From Dyadobacter sp. 50-39 (GTDB lineage Bacteria; Bacteroidota; Bacteroidia; Cytophagales; Spirosomataceae), in NCBI GenBank assembly GCA_001898145.1, contig MKSR01000010.1, positions 62,001 to 126,000 of the forward strand: a stretch of 64,000 nt of DNA, in the 5' to 3' direction. The position numbers and the translations under genes are program-made. Every line of letters begins with the position of its first letter. The first letter of the stretch is position 1. The notes under the pieces were generated by a model that saw only the letters and a list, made by a program, of their open reading frames with translations, searched no databases and was not told the origin of the DNA. Positions 35,711 through 43,708 of the stretch are shown one piece after another.

Positions 35711-35738
35711 CGCCGGAACGCCGGAACGCCGGAACGCC
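35711..35738. repeat. 8-base tandem repeat, 3.5 copies
   Basis: The unit CGCCGGAA occurs three times in a row followed by CGCC, just upstream of the permease gene. The preceding bases look like a decayed fourth copy. Its length may vary between strains. It lies 30-57 bases before the minus-strand start, so it sits in the promoter or leader. Confidence 0.6.
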
Positions 35739-35846
35739 AAACCTGCTAATCCAATTTCCGTACCATGAAGACAAAACTGCTCTGCCATCATTTGTAACCC
35801 CCTTTTCATCCATCAGCATGTGCGGTATTGAACATATTTTGTCCGG

Positions 35847-36035
35847 TTACGGACTTAATCCGACAACCCGAATGGATTCGAGGCTATCGGTTTCAAATAC
35901 AGCATACCGGCCGGTGGGAATGATGTGACCGGTCAAATGCCTTGGTACCTGGCTCAGGTCCTCGACCGGGACCCCGGCCGTGTAGATGATGCGTTCACCA
36001 GTGACGGCGTCGTTGAATCGGTCACATATCCCAAA
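35847..36035 (-). pseudogene. fragment of a GyrI-like/AraC effector-binding domain
   Basis: This 62-codon minus-strand frame without a start codon encodes FGICDRFNDAVTGERIIYTA followed by GVPVEDLSQVPRHLTGHIIP and TGRYAVFETDSLESI. This is the core of the GyrI-like small-molecule-binding domain, where VGVEV-D-S-VP-G-IP-GKYAVF is the usual pattern. It is bounded by stops on both sides, lacks the N-terminal third and ends early, so it is a gene relic. The rest of the 435-base intergenic region (35682-36116) holds the tandem repeat and the promoter of the sigma gene. Confidence 0.55.
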
Positions 36036-36092
36036 TTACCATTCAATTTAAAAATTTATTTAGAATAAATCTACATAAAGTCTATGCTTGTG

Positions 36093-36100
36093 TATATTTG
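36093..36100 (+). promoter_or_regulatory. -7 box TATATTTG for the sigma gene
   Basis: This is an exact TAnnTTTG match 16 bases upstream of the ATG at 36117, leaving a very short leader. No convincing -33 element is seen, which could mean weak or activator-dependent expression. Confidence 0.5.
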
Positions 36101-36116
36101 TGCACTTGCATAGCGT

Positions 36117-36656
36117 ATGAGCCACTTTACACGATCAAATCCAACTGTCCGCATAGACGAAAAGTCTTTCAAGGAGCTTTACCAGCTGCATTGGGAGAAG
36201 ATTTTTGCGGTGTGCTATAATAATTTGCGGGACGTAGAGGTCGCAAAAGGGATGGTGCAGGAAATATTCAAATCGCTGTGGGAGCGGCGCACGGAACTGG
36301 AAATCAATGTGTCCGCTGAACGTTATTTGCTGCGCGCGGCCAAGTTCAAAGTATTTGAATACCTGAGAAATACCAGGATACGCCGGGAACATATGCAGCA
36401 GGTGTGCATGCTCGAATGCGGCTCGGCGGATTGTACAGAAAACGACGTAATGTACAACAGCCTCAAACAGAAGGTGTCCGACCTGGTGGACACGCTACCG
36501 ACGCAATGCCGGAAAGTTTTCAAAATGAGCAGGGAGCAGGGATTGTCGAACAAGGAAATTTCACACTCGCTCCTGATTTCCGAGCGCGCCGTCGAATATC
36601 ACATCACGCGCGCATTGTCCACACTCAAAGCCAACCTGGACGAATACTCCGTGTAG
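36117..36656 (+). CDS. ECF-type RNA polymerase sigma factor
   Basis: This 179-residue sigma-70 family protein has region 2 (FKELYQLHWEKIFAVCYNNL, VAKGMVQEIFKSLWERRTEL) and region 4 (LPTQCRKVFKMSREQGLSNK, EISHSLLISERAVEYHITRA), the Bacteroidales-type ECF pattern. It heads the siderophore-type locus and precedes a short anti-sigma gene by 75 bases. It should direct transcription of the receptor genes, but the matching anti-sigma factor is unusual (see next gene). The divergent 435 bases upstream carry gene debris. Confidence 0.93.
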   Translation: MSHFTRSNPTVRIDEKSFKELYQLHWEKIFAVCYNNLRDVEVAKGMVQEIFKSLWERRTELEINVSAERYLLRAAKFKVFEYLRNTRIRREHMQQVCMLECGSADCTENDVMYNSLKQKVSDLVDTLPTQCRKVFKMSREQGLSNKEISHSLLISERAVEYHITRALSTLKANLDEYSV

Positions 36657-36731
36657 TTTTCTGTCGGCGCTTACGGTTAAAGCTAATTTGTGCTACTTTT
36701 ACCAAAAGCATTCTTTTGGCGAAAGTGCACT

Positions 36732-37403
36732 ATGAACATTACGAAGGAAATCATTGAAAAGTACCACCAGGGACTGTGCACACCCGAGGAGGAGCAGGCC
36801 GTAGAAAAGTGGCTGGACGACGACGGACCGGATTTTGCCCCCATCGATCCGCTTCCTGCCGGCGACAGCAAGTTCAAGATACAGGATGATATGTGGGCGG
36901 AGATTTCCGCAGCACTGCCCCAGCCTAAACCTTCCCCAGTTACGACTTTTTTCACACCAATCTGGCGCCGGGTAGCTGCTGTATTCGTAATCGGAATCGC
37001 GGCTGCATTGACTATTTTCATGAAAAGCCGCTCGGCACACCAGCAGTTGATCGTCATCAAAAACAGCTCGGAAACCACCAACCGCAACCTGCACGAACGT
37101 GCCTATTCCATTTCCATCGGCCCCAAAAGCAATGTCGAGATCAACAACGAAACAGGTGAGTTCGACTTTTGCGGCGCGGTGCTGATCAATCCCAAACGCG
37201 ACATCGAATTGACCATTCAGGGTAGCTGCGCCCGTGCGGATGAAAAACGCGGAAAAATGGTTTTGCGCAAAGGCCAGCAATATATCGCATTGAATTACGG
37301 TAATGCGTCGCACCCGGGCGAGGTCGTGATCCTGCCGCAAACATCCATTACCGGTCTGCCTCCCTTGATGCAGCGCCAGCTGATGTCGCAGTTCAATATC
37401 TAG
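36732..37403 (+). CDS. short anti-sigma-like membrane protein
   Basis: This 223-residue protein has an N-terminal cytoplasmic region like that of FecR-type anti-sigma factors (EIIEKYHQGLCTPEEEQAVE, KWLDDDGPD), a single membrane helix at about residues 78-97 (VAAVFVIGIAAALTIFM) and a periplasmic part of about 125 residues. The periplasmic part lacks the FecR signatures and the C-terminal DUF4974 domain, and the protein is about 120 residues shorter than usual. It shows IVIKNSSETTNRNL and MVLRKGQQYIALNYGN instead. Position after the sigma gene supports the anti-sigma role. It ends 7 bases before the DUF4374 gene. The start at 36732 is preferred to an upstream ATG at 36690. Confidence 0.75.
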   Translation: MNITKEIIEKYHQGLCTPEEEQAVEKWLDDDGPDFAPIDPLPAGDSKFKIQDDMWAEISAALPQPKPSPVTTFFTPIWRRVAAVFVIGIAAALTIFMKSRSAHQQLIVIKNSSETTNRNLHERAYSISIGPKSNVEINNETGEFDFCGAVLINPKRDIELTIQGSCARADEKRGKMVLRKGQQYIALNYGNASHPGEVVILPQTSITGLPPLMQRQLMSQFNI

Positions 37404-37410
37404 GAGGCTT

Positions 37411-38619
37411 ATGAAGGGAAGTGTCGGGAAGCTGTTTTTTTCACTTTATCTTTTTTCAGTTTTTGGGCTTACTGGTTGCGGCGGCTCCGAAGACAGTACT
37501 TCGCGCAAAAAATACAGCTTGTACGTCATGCTGAAAGATGGTTCGGAATACATCACGCGGACTGATTCCATTGATTCCGGAGAAACTGACCCGCTTGTTT
37601 CCGGCACCAAGGTAATCCCACCCCGGCTTTTTTACGACCTCATCGTCCGCGACAACAGCTACTACCGACTGAACTGGAAAGACACCCGTTTTATCCGCAC
37701 CGCAATCGAAAACAATGAATTCAAAGAAACCGGCTCGGTACAGCTTACGGGGCAATGGAGCATTGACAGTTACGTCTGGCGCGGCGATACGCTATGCATT
37801 TTTGGTTTTGATGTGAAAAATCAGGCAGTCCGTTTTGCGAACATTGCAACAGCCAATCTGCAAGCGCAGGAACAAAATATCAGCCTGCCGAAGCCTGCCG
37901 CCCCGTTCAATTCCATGTCGGTCGGGTTTGCGAATTTCATGAACGGACATTTGTACCTGGGCTATACTTATCATAAAACCGATCTGAAAAGCTACACCAC
38001 CAGCGACACCTTGTATGTAGCGCAGCTGACCTATCCGGGATTGAAGGTGGTGAAAACTTTCAAAGACACGCGCTCTACATACCCCGGCGGGGTCAATACC
38101 CGGCAGTCGCACTATTTTCATGATGAAAAAGGTGATTTCTATTTTATCGCATGCCCGGGCATTGCATTGGGCGACAATCCTTCCAAACCGACCGGCATTT
38201 TTCGGATCAACAAATCGACTGGTGAGCTCGATAAAGACTATTTCTTCAATATCTCCACGTCGCCGATCCATAACCACGGCTACGGTTTCTGGTATTTAGG
38301 AAATGGAAAAGCGATCGTTCGGACAGAACGGAAAGGCGTATTCAGAGGAATGGAAGACCACTGGCTCGTGCCGCATTTCGACTTTTTTGTTCTTGACCTT
38401 GAAAAACAAACTACTGAAAGGCTCAACCTGCCGCTCGATAAAGGTACCGCCCGCAATTGTGTGCTGGTTGAAAACGGGCTCGCGTACATCTCCATTAATC
38501 CCAATGCGGGCGGCAATTACGTCTGGATTTACAATCCGAAGACCGGTTCCCTGAAAAAAGGCCTGCATTTCAGCGACGATGTGGATTACATTCTGCGCCT
38601 CGAAAGACTGAATCCCTGA
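37411..38619 (+). CDS. DUF4374 surface lipoprotein, XusB-like (first copy)
   Basis: This 402-residue protein has a lipoprotein signal (FSVFGLTGC, Cys23) and a beta-propeller-like body of the DUF4374 family. Landmarks are SYVWRGDTLCIFGFD, FNSMSVGFANFMNGHLYLGY, TRSTYPGGVNTRQ, GYGFWYLGNGKAIVRTERKG and the end DVDYILRLERL. In Bacteroides thetaiotaomicron the DUF4374 protein XusB binds ferric enterobactin at the surface for import by XusA. A similar siderophore-binding role is inferred here. The second copy at 41130-42356 shares GNGKAIVRTR and DYILRLE motifs, so the two are paralogues. Confidence 0.88.
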   Translation: MKGSVGKLFFSLYLFSVFGLTGCGGSEDSTSRKKYSLYVMLKDGSEYITRTDSIDSGETDPLVSGTKVIPPRLFYDLIVRDNSYYRLNWKDTRFIRTAIENNEFKETGSVQLTGQWSIDSYVWRGDTLCIFGFDVKNQAVRFANIATANLQAQEQNISLPKPAAPFNSMSVGFANFMNGHLYLGYTYHKTDLKSYTTSDTLYVAQLTYPGLKVVKTFKDTRSTYPGGVNTRQSHYFHDEKGDFYFIACPGIALGDNPSKPTGIFRINKSTGELDKDYFFNISTSPIHNHGYGFWYLGNGKAIVRTERKGVFRGMEDHWLVPHFDFFVLDLEKQTTERLNLPLDKGTARNCVLVENGLAYISINPNAGGNYVWIYNPKTGSLKKGLHFSDDVDYILRLERLNP

Positions 38620-38707
38620 TTATTTTTTTTATTTTTTTTTGAACAACACCTTCGGGTAACTGCGCTGGCCGCTACTAGGTGAATGGTATCTAATTTCCAT
38701 TCAATCC

Positions 38708-41098
38708 ATGCAAGCCCGCAAGAAGCATTTCTTTTTTATCCTGTTCCTTTTAACCGCGAATGCTGCGCTGGCCCAGAAAGCAGCGCGGGTATCCGGCTTC
38801 GTCCGCACGGAAAGCGGCGAAGCAATTCCCGGCGCGACCGTGTCCGTCAAAAACACCACTTTCGGTTCAACCACCGACGCGGGCGGCTTTTTTGAATTAT
38901 CCTTTGATAAATCGGGCAGCTATGTACTGGAAGCCTCCGCATTGGGCTACACTTTATTTTCCAAAGAAATCGCTGTCAAAAGCGGCAGCAGGACAGCGCT
39001 GAATTTCGATCTGAAAGAAAACCAGCACGACCTGAACGAGGTGAGTGTGTACGGTAAAACAGAGGTTCAGGAAGTCAAAGAGCAACCCTTCACCGTGAAT
39101 GCGATTGAAACGCGGCAGTTTGCCAACACCACTGCCGATTTGAACCAGGTACTGAACCGCAGCGCCGGGGTGCGTATCCGGGAGCAAGGCGGGCTGGGTT
39201 CCAATTTCAATTTTTCGATCAATGGGCTTTCCGGTAAAGCGGTCAAATACTTCATTGACGGCGTACCGCTGGAAATCCTCGGCAGCGCGGTTTCGCTGAA
39301 CAATATCCCGGTCAACCTGGCCGAGCGCATCGAAGTGTATAAAGGTGTGGTACCGGTGCAACTGGGCTCCGACGCAATGGGCGGGGCAGTGAATGTTATC
39401 ACGAATCAAAACCACCGCAACTACCTTGATCTCAGCCACAGCTACGGTTCGTTTAACACCCACCGTTCGTCCGCCAGCGGCCAGTATGTCCACAAGCCGA
39501 CGGGCATTACCGTGAAAGCCAGCGGCTTTTATAATTATTCGGATAACAACTACAAGATGAAAGGCGTGGAAATCCTGGAAGGCGGCACGCGCGTCGGCAA
39601 CCAGATCACCGACCTTTCGGGTGCCCGGTTTGTGACGGCCGATGTGCGGCGTTTTCACGATCACTATCAGTCGGCAATGGGCCAGCTGGAAGTGGGGATT
39701 TCCAACAAACGGTGGGCGGATGTTCTGTACGCGGGCATCGGCTATTCCGAAGGCCGGCAGGATCTGCAAACGGGTTTCGAGCAGGCGATTGTGTATGGCA
39801 ATGTCACGCGCAAGAGCAAGGCGACGACCGCTACTTTTCGTTATAAAAAATCGGATCTTTTTGTAAAAGGCCTGGAATTGAGCCTGTTTGGATCTTTATC
39901 CAAAGACAGCTACGTGACTGCCGATACGCTTTTCCGCCAGTATTATTGGGACGGCGCGTGGACGGTGAAGAGTGCCAGTGAAATGAACGGGATCAGATCT
40001 GTTGCGCACATTATCCGCCCGCGCAGCTTCCTGCGTGCGAACGTGAGTTATGTGATGAACGACAAGCATTCTTTCAACGTAAACTACACTTTTGACCACC
40101 TGAAAAACGAGAATTTCAATGCATTGCAGACTTCTTTCGACGACATGCCGGGCTTACTGAACAAGCAGATACTGGGTTTCGCCTACCAGCAGGATTTCTT
40201 CGATAAAAGACTGACAAATACCTTCTTCGGGAAATATTACGGATTGGGGCTGGAACGAAAAAAGTATGTCGACAATGCCTACCATTCGCTGAGCACGCAA
40301 TTCAATATGTACGGTTACGGGATTGCGTCCCGCCTCAAAGTACTGGCAGATCTGGGCATCAAACTTTCCCTTGAACGCGCCTACCGATTGCAGGAAGTGG
40401 AGGAAGTTTTCGGGGATGGTTTGAATATCAATCCAAATCCCGACCTGAAACCGGAAAGCAGCTACAATGCAAACCTGGGCGGCTATTATGGCTTTCGTGT
40501 AAACAAACACAGGTTTTTCCTTGAAGCCGCAGCTTTCTACCGCGACGCGCAGGACTTCATTTTCGCCGTGCCCGACCAGCGTTCGAAAGCATTGAAGAAT
40601 GAGAACAAATCCAGCGTACGGGTGACCGGGTTCGAAGGCGAGGCACGCTACGATTACGGCGACTGGCTTTCATTCAACATCAATGCGACTTACCAGAGTG
40701 CGGTGAATATGACCCGGTTCGGCAGCACCGAATCGACGCAGCCGGAGGCGACCTATAAAAACAAGATCCCGAACCAGCCGTGGCTATTCGGCAATGCAAA
40801 CCTGAGCGTTGGCAAAAGCAATGTGTTCAGCAAAAACGACCGCCTGCAATTCAGCTGGTTTACCCAGTACGTGCACTGGTTTTACCTGACCTGGGAAGCA
40901 TTCGGAAACGTGAATGGAAAATCGACGATCCCGGATCAGTTGATTCATAATGCTACGCTGAGCTATTCTTTCAAAAATGGCCGCTATAACATTTCGGCAG
41001 AATCGCGCAACCTGACCGACGCGCTGGCATTCGACAATTTCCGATTGCAAAAACCCGGGCGCGCTTTCTCGGTGAAACTCCGCTATTTCCTCCAATAA
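38708..41098 (+). CDS. TonB-dependent receptor, XusA-like siderophore type
   Basis: This 796-residue outer-membrane receptor has a signal peptide (LFLLTANAALAQ), a carboxypeptidase-D-like domain (VSGFVRTESGEAIPGATVSV), a plug (EQPFTVNAIETRQFANTTAD, GVRIREQGGLGSNFNFSING, VYKGVVPVQLGSDAMGGAVN) and a beta-barrel ending RAFSVKLRYFLQ. The first mature segment goes straight into the carboxypeptidase-like domain, so there is no N-terminal STN signalling domain. By comparison with xusABC it should import ferric siderophore captured by the flanking DUF4374 lipoproteins. T-rich runs follow the upstream gene, but no clear terminator was seen. Confidence 0.93.
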   Translation: MQARKKHFFFILFLLTANAALAQKAARVSGFVRTESGEAIPGATVSVKNTTFGSTTDAGGFFELSFDKSGSYVLEASALGYTLFSKEIAVKSGSRTALNFDLKENQHDLNEVSVYGKTEVQEVKEQPFTVNAIETRQFANTTADLNQVLNRSAGVRIREQGGLGSNFNFSINGLSGKAVKYFIDGVPLEILGSAVSLNNIPVNLAERIEVYKGVVPVQLGSDAMGGAVNVITNQNHRNYLDLSHSYGSFNTHRSSASGQYVHKPTGITVKASGFYNYSDNNYKMKGVEILEGGTRVGNQITDLSGARFVTADVRRFHDHYQSAMGQLEVGISNKRWADVLYAGIGYSEGRQDLQTGFEQAIVYGNVTRKSKATTATFRYKKSDLFVKGLELSLFGSLSKDSYVTADTLFRQYYWDGAWTVKSASEMNGIRSVAHIIRPRSFLRANVSYVMNDKHSFNVNYTFDHLKNENFNALQTSFDDMPGLLNKQILGFAYQQDFFDKRLTNTFFGKYYGLGLERKKYVDNAYHSLSTQFNMYGYGIASRLKVLADLGIKLSLERAYRLQEVEEVFGDGLNINPNPDLKPESSYNANLGGYYGFRVNKHRFFLEAAAFYRDAQDFIFAVPDQRSKALKNENKSSVRVTGFEGEARYDYGDWLSFNINATYQSAVNMTRFGSTESTQPEATYKNKIPNQPWLFGNANLSVGKSNVFSKNDRLQFSWFTQYVHWFYLTWEAFGNVNGKSTIPDQLIHNATLSYSFKNGRYNISAESRNLTDALAFDNFRLQKPGRAFSVKLRYFLQ

Positions 41099-41129
41099 GA
41101 ACACCATCCATTTTTAATTTTTAAATCCA

Positions 41130-42356
41130 ATGAGCAAATTTTTCAGCTTCCCTGTCAAAACATTCATCATAGCTATGGCTGCATTCGTGCTGAACGGATG
41201 CAGCGACGATCCCGGCGGCAGTACGCCGGTGGAAGAAGAAGGTAAGTATTCGGCGGTAGTGTGTGTGGGCAGCTGGCCGAACACCGCTTACTACATTGCG
41301 GACGTGCCTTCGCTCACCTCCGGCCAGATCAGTCTGCAAGGAAATGGCGCAGAAATGACCGGAAAGGTGTATGCGCAGGACATTATCCAGCGCGACGGTT
41401 TTTACTACCACGCCAATGCAGGCAGTGGCCGGTTTGGTAAATACCATGTTGAAAAGGGTGCATTGGTCGTTGACAAGGAAATTCCTTTCACGCACCTGGA
41501 TTGGAGCTCGTATGTGTGGATCGACGACGCTACATTGGTGGTATTCGGCACAGGTGAAAACGCCGCGGGCGTAAACGAAGCGCGATACGCCGTGGTAAAA
41601 GTGGCGGATATGTCGGTGACGCTTGGCAAACTGGCGGTGCAGCCTTTCCCGAGTGCCACGATGGACCGCATCGCATTCGGCTTTGCAGAATACCGCGACG
41701 GGAAAATCTTCCTTGGATACAGCTTTTCCACTTCCGATTTCTCCAAATGGCCAATCGTGGAAAGCATTCAGAACTTCAACGTAGCCGTAGTGAACTACCC
41801 GACCATGGCCGTGGAAAGCAACATTTTCGAATCGCGCTCCTCGGCACCAGGCGGTCCGATCGTGTACGCGCCGGTATCGTTCCAGGATGAAAGCGGCGAC
41901 ATTTACTTCATTACCGACCCTGTCAATAATTACGATTACAAATCGCCCTCGGCTGTGTACCGCATCAAAAAAGGCGCAACTACCCTTGACAGTTCCTATT
42001 ACCTGGATTTCTCGTCCAAAACCAGCAACGGAATGGGCGCTGCGATGTGGTACATCGGAAACGGCAAAGCCATCGTCCGCACCCGCGTAGCCGGCGAAAG
42101 CATCGACGCGGATCACTCCTTTTCCATCATCGATGCCAAAAATGGTGCTTTCCTGAAAAAGCTCGACCTGCCAGCCGACAAAGGAGAGCGTATGGTGAAT
42201 GCCGTGGTGCGCGAGGACGACAAGGTTTACATTGCTGTGAATGCGGCCGATAAAGATTACATCTGGGAATATGATACTACGGCCGACAAGCTGACGCCCG
42301 GCGCTGAATTTATCGGAGGGATTGATTACATATTGAGATTGGAAAAAACGAAATAG
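41130..42356 (+). CDS. DUF4374 surface lipoprotein, XusB-like (second copy)
   Basis: This 408-residue protein has a lipoprotein signal (FVLNGCSDDPGG, Cys24) and the DUF4374 body: SSYVWIDDATLVVFGTG, TMDRIAFGFAEYRDGKIFLG, RSSAPGGPIVYAPVSF, MGAAMWYIGNGKAIVRTRVA and FIGGIDYILRLEKTK. It starts 31 bases after the receptor and is likely in the same operon. It is a diverged paralogue of the first copy; the mid-protein segments differ most, which could mean a different ligand. The two copies flanking one receptor gene is an unusual arrangement. Confidence 0.88.
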   Translation: MSKFFSFPVKTFIIAMAAFVLNGCSDDPGGSTPVEEEGKYSAVVCVGSWPNTAYYIADVPSLTSGQISLQGNGAEMTGKVYAQDIIQRDGFYYHANAGSGRFGKYHVEKGALVVDKEIPFTHLDWSSYVWIDDATLVVFGTGENAAGVNEARYAVVKVADMSVTLGKLAVQPFPSATMDRIAFGFAEYRDGKIFLGYSFSTSDFSKWPIVESIQNFNVAVVNYPTMAVESNIFESRSSAPGGPIVYAPVSFQDESGDIYFITDPVNNYDYKSPSAVYRIKKGATTLDSSYYLDFSSKTSNGMGAAMWYIGNGKAIVRTRVAGESIDADHSFSIIDAKNGAFLKKLDLPADKGERMVNAVVREDDKVYIAVNAADKDYIWEYDTTADKLTPGAEFIGGIDYILRLEKTK

Positions 42357-42410
42357 GGCACGGAGCGCTGGTTATGACCTTTTTTTGACAGGCGCTCGCT
42401 CACTCTCACC

Positions 42411-42508
42411 TTTGTCACCCTGAGCGCAGTCGAAGGGAGCAACCGGAGGCACTGGTAGCATTGTGCTCACCTCCGGGTAAGTGCTTCGACTGCGCTCAGC
42501 ATGACAAA
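42411..42508. repeat. long imperfect inverted repeat (REP/MITE-like)
   Basis: The 25-base arms at 42411-42435 and 42484-42508 match at 23 of 25 positions after inversion; the core is TGAGCGCAGTCGAAG. Inside the loop, CCGGAGG (near 42443) and CCTCCGG (near 42470) form an inner stem, so the whole unit can fold into a long interrupted hairpin. The core is a recurring bacterial intergenic sequence in Cytophagales and other genomes. It fills most of the 221-base gap before the PepSY gene and could act as a terminator or mRNA stabiliser. Confidence 0.75.
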
Positions 42509-42577
42509 AAAGATTGCCAGAATTTGCAAAGCAAAACGACACCTACACCCACTAGTACCACATCACCATCACTTTAA

Positions 42578-43708
42578 ATGCTCAAAAAAATAAACGCCTG
42601 GCTGCACTTGTGGCTGGGCCTTGCTTCCGGAATTGTCGTTTTCATTGTCTCGGTCACGGGCTGTGTGCTGGTGTTCGAGCAGGAATTGAAATCGCTGACC
42701 CGGCCGTGGTCACATTCAGAAAGGGTCAATAACGAACCCTATCTGCCACCTTCGAAGATCGCGGAACGGTTGAAGACCTCCCTCCCCGGCAAGGAAACAC
42801 GCAGCATCTGGTACTACGGGCACGGCGAAGCGGCAAAGGTGACGATTGATGCGGATTCAATGGTTTTTGTCAATCCGTATACAGCCGGGGTACAGGCGAT
42901 TGTGGTGGGCGACGATTTCTTTCATTTTCTGCTCGACGGGCATGTCGGCGTTTGGATCGAAGGGGACGTGGGCCACCAGATTGTTGCCTGGGCGACTTTG
43001 ATCTTTTTCATTCTGCTCCTCACCGGGCTGATTTTATGGTGGCCGAAAAAATGGACGAAGAGTGAGAAGGAAAAGGCATTTACGATTAAATGGAAGGCTA
43101 AATTCAAGCGGGTCAATTATGACCTGCATAATGTGCTCGGCTTTTACGCGCTGATTGTCGCGATGATCCTGACATTGACCGGGCTGATAATGGGTTTCGC
43201 CTGGATCAATAATGGTGTTTACTTTCTTGCCTCGGGCGGGGCCGAGCCACCAAAAAGGGTGAGAAGCTTTTCCGACACCACGCAGATCATCGCGCCCAGC
43301 AGTATTCCGGCCGTCGACCGGGCCTTCAAAAAAGGATTGGAGGAACTGGCGGTCTATAACCAAGACGCGATTATCATTGGCTTTCCCGACGACCCGCAAG
43401 ATGCGATTTACGTTTGTACAGACATGGACCGCGGCGCGTGGCGGGACATTTACCTGGACCAGTACACCCTGGAAATGCTGCCTTCATCCGGTGTGCAAGT
43501 GGACCAGCTGAATTTTGCCGACTGGCTGAGACGCAACAATTACGGGTTACACGTAGGCGCGATCGGAAATATGCCTACGAAGATTATTTATTTCATCGCA
43601 AGCCTCATTTGTGCGAGCCTTCCTGTGACTGGATTTTTGGTATGGTGGGGCAAACGAAAAAAAACAAAGCGCGTCGGGCGCAAAATTATATTGAACTATG
43701 ATTCGTAA
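42578..43708 (+). CDS. PepSY-domain inner-membrane protein, XusC-like
   Basis: This 376-residue PepSY_TM protein has four membrane helices: LGLASGIVVFIVSVTGCVLV (about 15-37), IVAWATLIFFILLLTGLILW (about 135-155), VLGFYALIVAMILTLTGLIM (about 190-210) and ASLICASLPVTGFLVWWGKR (near the C-terminus). Conserved His and Trp residues in HLWLGLASG and LILWWP are typical. In xusABC the homologous XusC is proposed to reduce or release iron from siderophore in the inner membrane. Its last 11 bases overlap the next receptor gene, so the two are translated together. Confidence 0.9.
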   Translation: MLKKINAWLHLWLGLASGIVVFIVSVTGCVLVFEQELKSLTRPWSHSERVNNEPYLPPSKIAERLKTSLPGKETRSIWYYGHGEAAKVTIDADSMVFVNPYTAGVQAIVVGDDFFHFLLDGHVGVWIEGDVGHQIVAWATLIFFILLLTGLILWWPKKWTKSEKEKAFTIKWKAKFKRVNYDLHNVLGFYALIVAMILTLTGLIMGFAWINNGVYFLASGGAEPPKRVRSFSDTTQIIAPSSIPAVDRAFKKGLEELAVYNQDAIIIGFPDDPQDAIYVCTDMDRGAWRDIYLDQYTLEMLPSSGVQVDQLNFADWLRRNNYGLHVGAIGNMPTKIIYFIASLICASLPVTGFLVWWGKRKKTKRVGRKIILNYDS

